Source: Hedera helix | Taxonomy: Eukaryota; Streptophyta; Magnoliopsida; Apiales; Araliaceae | Direction: 5' to 3' | Length of the DNA stretch: 64,000 bases | Assembly: GCA_947179155.2 (NCBI GenBank) | Contig: OX359269.1 | Coordinates: 52,471,524 to 52,535,523 of the forward strand | Shown: piece after piece, positions 21,245 through 33,079 of the stretch | How positions within the stretch are numbered: the first letter of the stretch is position 1 | Layout of the letters: each line of letters begins with the position of its first letter | Notes under the pieces: model-generated | Seen by the model: only the letters and a program-made list of their open reading frames with translations | Databases searched by the model: none | Told to the model about the DNA's origin: nothing | Program-made: the position numbers and the translations under genes

Positions 21245-24200
21245 TCATGACAGCACCTTCTGAACCTCAGCTGTCACAGCCTGGGGAGGTTGCTCTGCAT
21301 GAAGGTTTGCAACAATGCCCTTCTTGGCATAGTAATCAATAACCTGCATCTCAAAAAAACTTGTGGTTAATAATGGGGTCTAACGACTATCACATTTATA
21401 TTCCTACTCAACAATCTACTTTTCCAAAAGAAAGGGGTAAACGGAAATGCTCCAGGAGTCCTCCATTTCTCTTTTGGGGTAACTAAACCATTCCACTCTT
21501 TCCACAAAATGTATCATCAATTCCTATAAGTAGGCTCCATAAACCATATATGAAATCACAATAATTTCAAAATGAAGAAGAGATTATAGCCTAGTGTCTT
21601 GTGAAGAGGGGTTTGTTGTAGCATTCATACATTCTAGGAACTGGCTAAGAGAAAATAAATATAATTTAAAGAGTACCGACACCAGTTACGTGACCGTATA
21701 GATAAACATAATACTGTGCAGAGATGGCAAGCAAGCAAAAAACAGATCAGGTTGGAGAATAAAAATTGTGGGATCACTTAGAAAGATGCAACATAAAAAC
21801 AACCAGATTACCCTGAAAAAGGTCGATATATTATCCACAGCAGATCCCTGGGCAGGCTTAACTCAAATGTTATATTTATTTTTATTTTCTTTCCAGCAGA
21901 TGTATGCCACCATATCATTATCAAATCTCATTGCCCAAACCTCACCGAACTACAACTAGATATAACTTTCTATCATATTGAAAACCAGTTGCATAAAATA
22001 CAACAAACAACTGAAACTTTTGAGCCTTTTAATAAACAAGGAGACCAAATAAACAACATTTAGTGATGTTTACCAGAAGAACATCAAATGAAACTTCAGT
22101 GTCCAAATACCATCAGAAAGAACTGAATTTACACATATATAGACACAAGAAAATAGTTAATGAAAATATTACAACACAAAAAACTGATCTAGTTGAAAAT
22201 CATACCGGTTCAGTCTGTCTATGAAATGCATCCAGCCTAGATTTGAGAACCGCTGCAGTGTCATCCTTACGTTGAATCAAAGATTCTCCTGTGACCTAAG
22301 AAAGTTGACAGAACGAGGAGATTAGTTAACATTAGTTCAAGGAGCACAGACACAATAACACAATACGTTTTAGAAAGTAGGACAATGATATGTCAAGGAC
22401 ACAACAAAGAAGATAAATTATATATATAAGTAAATTATAAGGAATTAAAATGTTCTTTTGAAGAAGAAACCTAAGATTGTACTAAATACATATAATATGC
22501 AATTAGGGACCATAATAAACAATAATTACCTTGATGAACCAACATTGATGCAGCAATGATCGTGCTTATGAATTTGCATCGATACGTATGTATAATATTT
22601 ATATGTACATAAATTATGATGGATCATCTCCTACTTCTATTGATCTACTAAACATTTCAATGTTCTTATTTTGCTTTTATATACAACAACAAACCCGTAA
22701 TATAAATCTTTAAAATTACATTATTTCCTATTCTGAATAAAGTAACCCTTAATGCTTGTTGGTAACATATTGTCGTGCGTTCAGTGTATGTCATGTTGTT
22801 TCTCAAGATATATTTTAATGTTGACTTGTGGACACATCAAAGATGCATAAAGTAAGTGTTAAGGTAAAATCAATAGTGGGTGGCAGAATATGTTGATAAG
22901 TAGCTTTCATGTGATGGAAAAGTGAGCCTTCAAATAGTCTTACATCATCAACGCCAGGAACTTTAGGAGGTGCAAATGTTGTGTGGTAGGTCCGACCACT
23001 TGCAGGATGGACCCAACGACCAGTAATCCTCTCCTCCAAAATTTCATCATCAATTGCAAAATTGAGCACCTTATCAACTTTAACCCCTCGCTTTTCAAGC
23101 ATCTCATCAAGCTGCATAGAATGAAACAAAAATAAATTTGACTTGCAAAAAAGAATTCAAAACTGAGGAAGATATAGTATATAAGGACCTAAAGATAGTT
23201 TCCGAGCCCAAAAAACAAAAAAAAAATGCAACACGCACCTTTTCTGCTTGGACCACAGTCCTTGGAAATCCATCAAGAATGAATCCTTTTTGACATGAAG
23301 GCTTCTTCAAAGCTTCATCTATTATCCCAACAACTAAGTCATCGGAAACAAGAGCTCCCTGCAAAAGCATTACAAATACAATGTACAAAAAAACCATTAG
23401 AATCATTAAGCACAATCATACGCATAGCTTCTACAGAGCTTCATCTATTATCCCAACAATCAGAACAAGTGCTTCCTGTGGAAGCATTACAAACACAATG
23501 TACGTTGTACAAAAAACCATTAGAATAGTTAAGCATCACACATAATATGCATGCATTAAGATTTGAGCTTTACCTTGTCCATAGCCTCCTTGGCCTTAAT
23601 ACCAAGAGGAGTTTTAGAAGCAACAGCAGCTCGCAGCATGTCACCAGTAGCCAGGTGGCACAAGCAATACTCATCCTTAATAATTGGTGATTGAGTTCCT
23701 TTTCCTGATCCAGGGGGTCCTGCCACATAATGTCTTTAGTGACAAACTGATAATGAACAATGCAATAGTTCATTTTAAAAAGAAAAAACAAAAACATCAC
23801 AGAATTTGATCACAGCATTATGAGTTTCATCAGCTAGGAGAGAACTTACAATGTGATATGACCACATAATTTATTAAAAGAAGCCCAATGACAATTTGTA
23901 CTCGTAAGAGGTGTAAAGAAAAAAAAGCCAAACCAAATGATCAAGATTCCAAAATGGCTAATCCTAGTCAAGGTAAGATATTTCCATAGTTATCATAATC
24001 GTACGATACACGATACGATTAGTATGATATGGAGACAATTCGACACGTATCGCAGAGTGAATAAAAAATGACACTGTACCATACGATTCAGTTACGATTC
24101 TTACAAAACGACACAATGCACGATACTTTTTAAAGTTAACAACCGACTTAAATTATTTTTTTAATCCAAAAGAGTAAAAGTAAAACTTTTAAACCTTCTA

Positions 24201-26156
24201 CCATTTCAAATGAAGAGATTTTTTAGTACAAACATATTTTATAACGTTCGATGAGTTTTTAATCATTTTTTAGAGTTTTACATCTCTTCATAATGTTGCT
24301 ATATTTTTCTCATGTCTCTTTTGTTTTATAATTCAAAGGTAAATTTGAATTTTTGTTTTCTCTTTCCATTCTATAAAGATTACTAAAATGGTATTTAAAT
24401 TAATTTAGAGTATTTTGACTACTATTTAACTTTAAATTTTGTTTTTAGTTTATAATAATATTTACTCGACTATTTTTATATATAGTTAAGCAAATATACT
24501 TGATTGTTCAATAAATTATGTGTTTTACAAGTTTAAATATATATTACCACATTTTTCATTTTATTCCTGTATCGTCTCATACGATTCACGTTAAAATATA
24601 TGAAACACGATATGAAAGTTTTCGATATATAATAAGATTCACGATTTGGCAACTATGGATATTTCTACTAAATGCCCACCCGTAGAGGCTGCTAAGTCCA
24701 GCAGTCTAAGAACGCTTCAAGCTCAAACAAGGTACATACCCCATTATTTTCTTAAGTTCAAATCTTATCCTATGACCTGTCTCACAGTTATTCCGCTTGA
24801 GGACAAATTTAAATAATCAAAACAAAGAATATTATATACTACATCCGTTCCACAAAAAGGGGACACAATTTGACCTATTGACATTAATTGTGTGATATTA
24901 TCAAACTTAAAATTGATACTCACCAAAGGATAACAAAAGCAAAACTTCCGCACGTTGAGAATATCAAATTAGAGAAGAGAGAATAACATGAGTTCCAATA
25001 ATAACCATAATGGAATAGTGGGCCACACTGAATTACATTAATGAATCCTTTCTTTATTAAAATTAGTGAACCACCAAGTACACTTTTGAAGTTAAAATAG
25101 TCGTTTTACAATATTTTACATTTCAGTCTTGTACTTGTGTCAACCTCTGGTGGTGTACTTGTGTCATCCTTTGGTGGACGAAGGGAATATAAGTTTTTGT
25201 TTTAAGTCAATAAAATCATGAATATTTTAAACAATGTCAAAAATACTACTAATTACAAAAAAAAAATATTTTCAAAAGGTAAATAATTTACATCAATTTT
25301 AAATTTTAGTATTTTGCAAAGTGACTTTAGAAAGTCAAAACGGAAGGAGTATTAAAGAACACTGTACTAACTCTTGTACTGTTGTACATTGTTATCAGTA
25401 TTTAAGCTTATCAAGTTTCCAGACAAAAAGTTTAGCCACTATTATTTGTTTCGCACACAAAAAAGTCAAATGTAATTTCGATTACTGATGGACAAATATT
25501 CTCGTCTGCTGATCTACATTGAAAGTCCAGTCAAACTATTCAACAATAGCTTATTTAGTTAGTACTCCTGATTGGGAGCCAAGACAGAAAAGCTAATAAA
25601 AATTATGACAATATAAAGCCTATTGTTCGAGTCTAAGTAATTTTTTGGCTTCAGAAGAAGAAAATATTTGTTGTTTTTTTCATTTGATAATCTGAGAAGA
25701 AGAGATTTGTAAACCCAAATAACTAACTATTAGTATATAGATCACCCTAATTGTTTTTGCTTCCAAAATTATTTCAATGTAATATAGGAAAGCGTTTCCT
25801 AAAGAGCATGTCCAATTGATAGAGAGAGAACACTAAAATTCAAAGGTAAAACCCACACCAACAAGTAACAGTATATGAAACCATAGCCCCCATCCCCAAT
25901 CCCAATTCGTATCAGAGAAGAGAAAATTTAAAGCAAAAACAACCCAAGACCTTTAGCAAAAACCTTACACCAGACTCTCTTAAATCAGTAAATTATCGGA
26001 TCTGAAAATTAATTGAGATAGAGATTTGTAAGTTGAAAGCCAGATTGAGTTGTTACCGACGAGGATGAGGCGTTTGTCAGGTTTGGTGGCGCATTTCATA
26101 CGGCGAAGAAGCTCCGTCGTGAGATCTACTGAAGGAATATCTTCCAAATTTGCCAT
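21245..26156 (-). CDS. Adenylate kinase (plant ADK3/ADK4 type), 6 exons
   Basis: Catalyses ATP + AMP to 2 ADP. Exons in transcript order: 26156-26057, 23719-23574, 23358-23239, 23111-22944, 22295-22206 and 21343-21245; all junctions are GT/AG and total 723 nt, giving 240 aa. The P-loop GPPGSGKGT spans residues 34-42 across the first junction. ATGDMLRAAVA is in the AMP-binding part, ILDGFPRT is at 109-116, and the LID region ERITGRWVHPASGRTYH begins at 149. The C-terminus EVTAEVQ-like motif reads AVTAEVQKVLS. The start MANLEDIPSV is chosen because it fits the family N-terminus; an upstream in-frame Met would add 24 atypical residues. With a long-LID fold and no obvious transit peptide, it resembles plant cytosolic/mitochondrial adenylate kinase, usually about 245 aa. 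Intron 1 (2.3 kb) holds two transposon-like repeats. Every key motif is intact. Confidence 0.95.
23984..24658. mobile_element. Inverted-repeat element in adenylate kinase intron 1
   Basis: Ends CCATAGTTATCATAATCG and, reversed from the right, CCATAGTTGCCAAATCGTG form a terminal inverted repeat. GATATTT flanks both sides (left ending 23983, right starting 24658, with one base shared with the element). The interior has repeated CGATACGAT-like blocks near the left end and no open frame. The family is uncertain; hAT-like is possible. Confidence 0.65.
24837..25351. mobile_element. Stowaway-like element in adenylate kinase intron 1
   Basis: Left end TACTACATCCGTTCCACAAA and right end reversed TACTCCTTCCGTTTTGACTT carry the CTCC-TCCGT signature of Tc1/mariner-type MITEs. 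An internal AACCTCTGGTGGTGTACTTG block is repeated nearby, so it may be composite. It appears non-coding. Confidence 0.55.
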
Positions 26157-28000
26157 TCTCTCTCCTCTCCTTCTAACGAAATTCCAAGTCTTCGGACTTT
26201 CCAATTCCAACATAAGCTGCTGCACCAACTCAAGTAAAATTTTTGACGGTTACTTAAATGACTGTTATGCCCTCCCAAGCATTTTTACCTTACTTTTTTA
26301 ATCCTACTCCTACGTGCAGCGTGTATTTTGCCTCGAACAAACCATTGATTATTTGATTGGATATAATTATATTACTAGTCTATAGATATGTTTGGCTATC
26401 AACGTTTATACTCGTTTTAATATAAAATATTAATTTTAATGTGTTGTATTTAAAATTTTAGAAATTATAGTTTAAAATACGAATACGATTTTTAAATATT
26501 TTTAAATACTTTAAATGCATCAAATATTGAGTAACCAAATAAATACTATGTAACACACATCATGTATTAAGAAAAAAATTCTAAAGTAAAATTTGAAAAA
26601 TATGAAATAATATAGGAGAAAAAATAAAGATAGAAAGATAGAGAGAGAAAAAAAAACAAGTAAATTTATTTTTATTTTAAGACTGACATAATTTTACCAA
26701 ATAAATTAAGTTACCTTTTTCCCTCTCTTTATAATATTTTATTATACTCATGTTTCATTTTATGCTATATACTTTTTTTCATCAAAACAGCTCTATTTAT
26801 AAAATCTGTAAATATTAAACTTTTATATTTATTTTTAAAATAAAAAATTATTAATTTAATAATAAATAAATAATAATATAATTATACTAATAAAAATTAA
26901 GTATATTATATTATTTTATATTATTATTAATAAAAGAAACTCTTTTCATGGAACAAATTTTTTTAGTGGAAGGGAGTATACATTCTCCTTCCGTCCCATT
27001 TGTTTGTTCTAGTTATTTATTGATTAAATAATTTTTTTTATTAATTAAGTAGATGAATATATTTAATTTTTAAACTCACAAACCTTTTAGAAGTATATTC
27101 TATGTTTCTTGCCTATATGAAAGGGATAATATAATTTATTAATTTTAATAGCAACTAATTTAATTTTAAAATTTTAATTAGAGCAAACAAAATAGGACAA
27201 AGGGAGTAAAATATAGCATAGGATGAATGCAGTCCTGTTAAGAGAGGTTAATTCAGCGTCTGTAATGGGGTCTGATGAATGCGGTCATATAGGAAACTGC
27301 ACGACGACATTATGGGATAGTAATCCATGGCACTAATTTGAAAGAAAACAGGCACAAACTATATAGTGTTATTATTTGTTGCATTAATATATAAAACAAA
27401 TACATGTTTTATATATATAATTAAAAAATATAAAATTATTTTAAAAAATAAACTCGATACTTCAAATTATTTATAATTTTACAATAGTTTAATCTCATTG
27501 AATAATAATTATAACTTTGTGGCTAGACCCACCAACCAATTACCTAAATAATATAGGCCCACAAAAAAATCTAACAAATTCAGAATTTTTTTGGGTTAAT
27601 TATATATTCTAGTATTTTTTATGAAAAAATTACAATAAAAGTGCACTAAAAACATATTTACAAAAAGAGAATTTTTTTTTTTTTTTATTACATAATCAAT
27701 GCAGGTAGTTTTTAGTTTAAATTAATTGAAATGCTGATGTGGCATGATCCCTTTAATTTAGTTAGATAATTTCAAATTACTTAACAATATATATACCACC
27801 ACATATTCTGATATTTCTTTTCTTCTCTCTCCTCCAAATACTCAGTCGAATGTCAATATCTAGAACAAAAACCATTGCAAACTAATCAGTATCTAGCAAA
27901 CATGTTTCTGCGAACTTACTTATTGCTTCCCCTTTGTGATCAAGAACTTGGATAATATATATATATATATAAAGCAACAAACTTGTTGCGTTGCTCCACC
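26157..28000. other. Upstream region of adenylate kinase and intergenic DNA
   Basis: The first few hundred bases would contain the minus-strand 5' UTR and promoter. I cannot place a TATA element with confidence. The rest is AT-rich with the MITE at 26983-27208, a possible diverged Tourist-like pair (TATGTTTGGCTATCAA near 26388 against TTGAGTAACCAAATAAATA near 26530) and an isolated Stowaway-like right end near 26980. Confidence 0.4.
26983..27208. mobile_element. Stowaway-like MITE
   Basis: 226 bp. Left end TTCTCCTTCCGTCCCATTTG; right end reversed TACTCCCTTTGTCCTATTTT, with pairing continuing into TGTTTGTTCT / TGTTTGCTCT. The CTCCNTCCGTCCC-type end is characteristic of Tc1/mariner-mobilised Stowaway elements. 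It is AT-rich inside with no coding. Confidence 0.8.
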
Positions 28001-28139
28001 AGAAGTAGTCCAGAGCGAGGGAGGAGGAAGGAAAAAGTGGAAAACCTTCGCAAGTGATTTTGTGTTTTAGTTTTTGGATGGGAAGGAAAATAACTCAACT
28101 GAAATATAAAAAGAAAAGTTGAAAGATTCTTCTTCTTTT

Positions 28140-28340
28140 ATCTCCTATGTGGCCTCCATCTTGTCCTCCTCTGTATGCATCTTATTCTTCTTTTATCTCC
28201 TCTATGGCCTCCATTTCTTCCATGACCACTGCTTCTTCCACGACCATGGCTGACGCCGCCTCATCCGCAGTCACCTCCTCTGCGAAAGCCTCCTTCACGA
28301 CCTCCTTCGCGGTCACTTCATTCCCGGCCTCCTAGGCACC
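28140..28340 (+). repeat. Degenerate Ser/Ala-codon repeat region
   Basis: Short imperfect repeats of CCTCCTYCTC, TCCATGACCACT and GCCTCCTTC type make an open Ser/Thr/Ala-rich frame with no recognisable domain. Because it sits just before a minisatellite and is itself repetitive, I treat it as repeat DNA and not a gene. Confidence 0.5.
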
Positions 28341-28500
28341 ACCGCTGCTTGTGGCTACGGTTCCTCCTAAAGATAGAGGAGACGCATATCATGATCCCCC
28401 TGATCAAAGCCCAACATCGTTTCAGCAACAATAAAAGTAGGAGCAGCAGCCATGACCACAAAAGTAAATATAGGTAACCAAATAATAGTACGATGGTAAC

Positions 28501-28733
28501 CAATTCATGAATGTGCAGTAACTACGGTTCAGTACTTGAATTCAACCTAGTGACCAATTAAAGACTGCACAAGTAAATCTAGGTAACCAAACACTGTTAT
28601 GGAAGTAACCAAACACTAGTATGAAGGTAACCAATTCCTGAATGTGTAGTAATTTATTTTTTCGTGCAGTAAACTAGGTGACCAAACATTAGTATGGAGG
28701 TAACCAATTCCTGAATGTGTAGTAACTAGTTTT
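28501..28733 (-). repeat. Minisatellite in inverse orientation (GGTAACC units)
   Basis: Three to four imperfect copies of a roughly 55-60 bp unit containing AGGTAACCAAACACTAGTAT, AGGTAACCAATTCCTGAATG and TGTAGTAACTA. The GGTAACCAA core is the complement of the TTGGTTACC core of the array that follows, so the two arrays face each other around 28733. Confidence 0.8.
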
Positions 28734-28956
28734 GGTTACCTTTGTATTAAAGGTTGGTTACCTCTGTATTAAGGTTTGATTACTTTTGTATTAAGGGTTG
28801 GTTACCTTTATATTAAAGTTTGGTTACCTTTGTATTAAAAGTTGGTTACCAGTTACCTTTGTATTTAAGGTTGGTTACCTTTTGTATTAAGGTTTGGTTA
28901 CTTTTTGTATTAAAGATTGGTTGTCTCTGTATTAAGGTTTGGTTACCTTACTACTA
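28734..28956 (+). repeat. GGTTACC minisatellite, locus 2
   Basis: About 11 copies of the same 19-22 bp unit as 361-714 (TTGGTTACCTTTGTATTAAA and variants). One unit is broken by a duplicated GTTACCAGTTACC near 28843-28859. Followed after about 450 bases by the flank shared with locus 1. Confidence 0.9.
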
Positions 28957-29552
28957 TGAGCAAAAACCTACTATATTATATTTTCCAGCCACCAACAAGT
29001 GTAATGATTGAAAATGGTCAATTTGTTGGGCATCTCACGGAGCAGATACATCCATGTATATCCCCTAATATTATATATTTTCCCTTTTTATTCCCTTTTT
29101 GTTTCTCCATTGATGAACATGACCAAACTCTTCTCCAATAACGGAAACAAATCAACAACAAAGAAGCATAAATCTGAAAAAGAAGAAGAATTCGAGTTTG
29201 TGGTGGACGGTGAGAGATGACCGTTCTAGATCTTCTTCCTCTGCCATTTCTTCTCCTCTCCATTCGTGAGCTGCTTATCAGAATGATGATTTTTTATTTT
29301 TATTTTGTTTTGGTAACTGCCGCATATGACAGTTAATTATCCTTGATTTAAGGAATTCCTTATTTGTAGGAAACTGAATGATTTAATAAATTTATCTTGT
29401 TGTACTCTTTTTGTAATTAGTTTGTTAATGCACTATTTTTGTAATTATTTTTTAATTGTTGTATATTTATGTAAAGAACCCATTTTTTTTTGTTCAACCC
29501 ATTAATGCCCAATTGCCCCGTATGTGCCCAGTTGTAATAATTTTTAAAATTA
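28957..29552. other. Non-genic; shared flank at 29397-29482
   Basis: No gene recognised despite several overlapping short frames on both strands. The segment 29397-29482 (TTGTACTCTTTTTGTAATTA, then TATGTAAAGAACCC) repeats the right flank of locus 1. Confidence 0.5.
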
Positions 29553-29793
29553 TACTCCATCTATCTCATAATAAATATTTTAATTTGACTTTTATAATTA
29601 AATTAATAATTTTTTTAAAAAATTCAAAATATATGCCGAAAAATTATAATCACAATAAACTAGAAGAAAGTACTACTAATATCAAATCGAGTGATTTAAA
29701 AATTCTATATAAATATTTTTAATTATTTATATTAAAAATAGTCAATTTAACTATTAAAATTAAATTATGACGTTTATTATGGGACAGAAGGAG
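29553..29793. mobile_element. Stowaway-like MITE
   Basis: 241 bp flanked by TA on both sides. Left CTCCATCTATCTCATAATAA; right reversed CTCCTTCTGTCCCATAATAA, with extended pairing inward. Tc1/mariner-type signature, non-coding. Confidence 0.8.
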
Positions 29794-30202
29794 TAACAAT
29801 TATATGATAATCGTTTTATCTTATTCTTTAATTATTTCATTGATTATATAAATTTATAGTCATGAGCTAAAAGTTAAAAAATAAAATAAAAGTATCTACA
29901 ACGAATTTGAGTATTGAACTATTTAAAATTATGAAGTTTACTTGCGAGTAAAACAACATCTTCAGAAGAAAAAAAAGATTGATTAAATTTGCATGAGAGA
30001 ATACCTTGTCTAATTTTATTATTATTATTTTTTTGTTTGAAGGATGAGAGTATTTTTTGAATTAATTTATATGTTAAACGAGATTAAATCATTTTGAGAC
30101 GATCTTAAAAGTACACCCTCACAGTCCAGTACATCTACACAAAATACTAATGCCTAGGTGTTGCCCCAAGGTTTGAACTCGACAAGGGAGTAAATCTCCT
30201 TA

Positions 30203-31155
30203 GGTTGTGTTTGATAAAATTAGTTATTAAGATCTGAATAGTTTAGACATCTGAATAATATAGAGCGTCTGAATCAAATTGTATCTGAATAAAAAAATGT
30301 TGTTTGATAATTTTTTTTTTAAATGTCTGAATAAAAATATTTTACTATTTTATCCCTATGTATAAAAATATTATTAAAAAAAAAAAAAAAAAAAAAAAGA
30401 AGAAGAAGATAAAGCAGCAGCTGCTGCTTCTTCTTCTCCCCTCCCCCCCTCCCCCCGCCGGCCCCTTCCCCCTCCCCCGGCGCAGGCCCCCTCCTCCCCC
30501 CATCCCCCCTGACCCCCGCCTCCCCATCCCCGCCGTCCCCCTCCTCCTCCCCCATCCCCCCCGACCCCCGTCTCCCCATCCCCGCCGTCCCCCTCCTCCT
30601 ACCCCATCCCCCGCCTCCCCCATCCCCGCCGTCCCCCTCCTCCTCCCCCATCCCCGCCGACCCCCGCCTCCCCCATCCCCGCCGTCCCCCTCCTGCTCCC
30701 CCATCCCCGCCGTCCCCCTCCGCCTCCCCCATCCCCGCCGTCCCCCTCCTCCTCCCCCATCCCCGCCGACCCCCGCCTCCCCCATCCCCTGCCTCCTCCT
30801 CCCCCATCCCCGCCGACCCCCGCCTCCCCCATCCCCGCCGTCCCCCTCCTGCTCCCCCATCCCCGCCGTCCCTATCCCCTGCCTCCTCCTCCTCCCTCTT
30901 CCCCGGCACCCCCTTCCCAGATCTGGCGGCAAAGAAGAGGATAAAAGAGGAATTTTGTAAAATTAAGGAGGTTATTTTTGTCAAGAAAAAATATAAATTC
31001 GTTCAGATGTGCCTCTGGATGATTAAGCATCGTATTTGTCTCTTACCGATTAAGAGGCAATAAGAGGTAACAAAAAAATTATCAAACAAGATTAGCCTCT
31101 GACCGATTAAGAGCCGCCTCCATTAAGAGGCATTCAGAGCTAATCAAACACACCC
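30203..31155. mobile_element. Tourist-like element carrying a GC-rich minisatellite
   Basis: 953 bp flanked by TTA at 30200-30202 and 31156-31158. Ends are inverted: left GGTTGTGTTTGATAAAATTA, right reversed GGGTGTGTTTGATTAGCTCT. A TTA duplication with a G-GTGTTTG end suggests PIF/Harbinger. Subterminal repeats are frequent: TCTGAATA blocks on the left and CCGATTAAGAG / AAGAGGC blocks on the right. Between them lies a poly-A tract (30376-30398) and a 480-bp C-rich minisatellite. A smaller relative lies 300 bp away at 31457-31804 without the minisatellite. Confidence 0.8.
30430..30900 (-). repeat. GC-rich minisatellite (CCCCATCCCCGCC units)
   Basis: Variable 25-30 bp units such as CCCCATCCCCGCCGTCCCCC followed by CTCCTCCTC or CGCCTCC, about 16-18 copies. 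Minus-strand frames encode a Gly/Arg-rich repeat in all three frames, which is expected from such DNA and is not evidence of a protein. Dense G-runs on the minus strand suggest quadruplex potential. Sequence style matches 1-300. Confidence 0.9.
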
Positions 31156-31198
31156 TTAGATCACCATGGCAAGGTTAATACATTCTTTAACTACACCA

Positions 31199-31447
31199 AT
31201 GATATACATTCTCTTTCGAATTATAAAATTATTATTAATTTTTTAAAAATAAATTTGATATATTTTAAATAATTTATTTAAAATTTTTAAACATTAAATC
31301 TTAGAACTAATAATATTTTATAGGTAATTTATAATATTTAGAATTGTATTAACATAAATTAAATAAAATCATCTCAATTTTTGAGTTTGAAATTTTTTAA
31401 AATTAATTTTTTAAAAATCAATATTAATCTTATAAATTAGAACAGAT
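31199..31447. mobile_element. Stowaway-like MITE, diverged
   Basis: Left CATTCTCTTTCGAATTATAA and right reversed CTTCATCTGTTCTAATTTAT frame an AT-rich 250-bp interior with mirrored TTATTATTAATTTTTTAAAA blocks. The same interior recurs near 2722 and, reversed, near 60340. Confidence 0.5.
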
Positions 31448-31456
31448 GAAGGATAA

Positions 31457-31804
31457 GATTATGTTTGTTTACCTCTTAATAGCTCTTAACAACTCCATAT
31501 CTGAATCGGTAAGAGGATAAAGTTGTTTGTTAAAATTTTACTCGACTCTTAATCGGTAAGACATAAAATTAAGTTCAAATCATTAAGAGTTGTCTCTTAA
31601 TAAAAAAAATTTGGTAATTTTTTTTTTATAAATACATTCAATAATATTATCTATTTATTTTTATTAAATTGAATATTTTAAATTATTAAATAAAACTTTA
31701 CCCTTTAAAATAGTAAAATAATTTCATTATCACTCAGATAATATAATTTATTAAGATATATTAATCATTCAGATCTTAATTATTTAATTTTATCAAACAA
31801 TACC
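31457..31804. mobile_element. Tourist-like MITE
   Basis: 348 bp flanked by TAA at 31454-31456 and 31805-31807. Left GATTATGTTTGTTTACCTCT, right reversed GGTATTGTTTGATAAAATTA. It shares TCTGAATCGGTAAGAGG, CTCTTAATCGGTAAGA and ATTCAGATCTTAAT subterminal blocks with 30203-31155, in opposite orientation. Non-coding. Confidence 0.8.
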
Positions 31805-31807
31805 TAA

Positions 31808-33079
31808 GTTAAAAACTTGAGGACAAGGTATAATACTCGTTAATACAATATTCCAAGCAAAAAGTGTTATCGATAAAACTAAAAATGATACATTGATGTT
31901 TGATTGGCAAAATAACATTAAGCATTCTTATACAATAACTTTGTTTTACTCAACGACCGTATCAAGCATGGGGAATTTTTGTTAATTCGTTGTCTTAATT
32001 TATGAATTTATATATGATTAGCAACAACTTTTTCAACTTGTAATTTGTTTTAGAGATGTTCATGTTCCCTTATTTGATAAATTTGTAATTGCATTTAAAA
32101 TTATGGGATTAAAAAAATAATAATATATTTTTTTATTTTTTCGATCGATAATATACGTGAAGATGAAATATCAGATATGTTTGATAAAATAAAAATGAGT
32201 ACAGTAAAAAGAAGTAAAGAAAAAAATTATTACACGGTACCATGATTTACTTTTAAAAATAATAAAACATTTTTTATCCTTCATAAATGACAAGGGTACT
32301 ACAGAGTATATATATTTTAATTATTTCAATAATTTTTGCAATATTAAAAAAATGGAATACAAATGGGAAGGATGAATGATGAAGCAAATAAAAATTCGTT
32401 AAAGGTCCGCCATTCCACCAAAAAACACAGCTTAAAATTTTGAAAGAAAAAATAAAAAAAATAGGAGTAAATAAAAATTTAAAGGGTTAATAACAAAATT
32501 GTTTCCATAATGAAAAAATAAGTAAAAGAAGATACAACTCAAAAAAAAAAAAAAAAAAAAAAGGTTAAAAACACCAAAAGAAAAAAAAAATTAAATTACT
32601 TAAAAGAAAGGAAAAGGTAAAGATTAAACATGATTAATTTGAGAGAATGAAATCATCAAAATACAAAAGCTATTTATTTTCATCTTCCCTATGTTTTAAT
32701 TGATTATTATCTTTATTCTCATTCAAGGCAGTAAACGCCCATATCCTATTTATATTTTTCTTCCCCACCATTTGCAACTTTCTCAAATCACTTAAATCGG
32801 CGACAAATTGGTCTTTTAAAACATTTTTGGGGAGCTGATTGTTGATTCCCAATCTTATGGATTAAAAACGAAAACTTTGCCAACTTAGGGGGTAGTCTTG
32901 TCATTAACCGAATTAAAAATAGATAAGGGTGTCAGTCTGATCAGTCATCGGTGACTAATGTATAAGCCAAAAATAAGCATACAAGACTGGACCATAGTAG
33001 TGTCAGACAGACCTTTAGCCCTTCTGCACTGAAGTGGAGAGAGAGAGAGACTGAGAGAGCTCAAGATCCGAATTGCAAA
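31808..33079. other. Intergenic, upstream of CPI1
   Basis: AT-rich with a 22-base poly-A near 32540. The last part, including GAGAGAGAGAGACTGAGAGAG at about 33038, is the likely 5' UTR of the sterol isomerase gene. No other gene seen. Confidence 0.45.

Noticed and set aside
23295..23528. Plus-strand frame with repeated ASSKLHLLSQQ-like blocks
   Set aside because: It is antisense to adenylate kinase exon 3 and to a partial tandem copy of its 5' part and flanking intron (near 23428-23530); no independent coding evidence.
28147..28335. 62-residue Ser/Ala-rich frame
   Set aside because: Made of short imperfect DNA repeats with no domain, next to a minisatellite.
30319..30984. Gly/Arg-rich and Pro-rich proteins of 195-221 residues
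   Set aside because: They are translations of a GC-rich minisatellite open in most frames and extend into poly-A and transposon ends; no start context or domain supports them.
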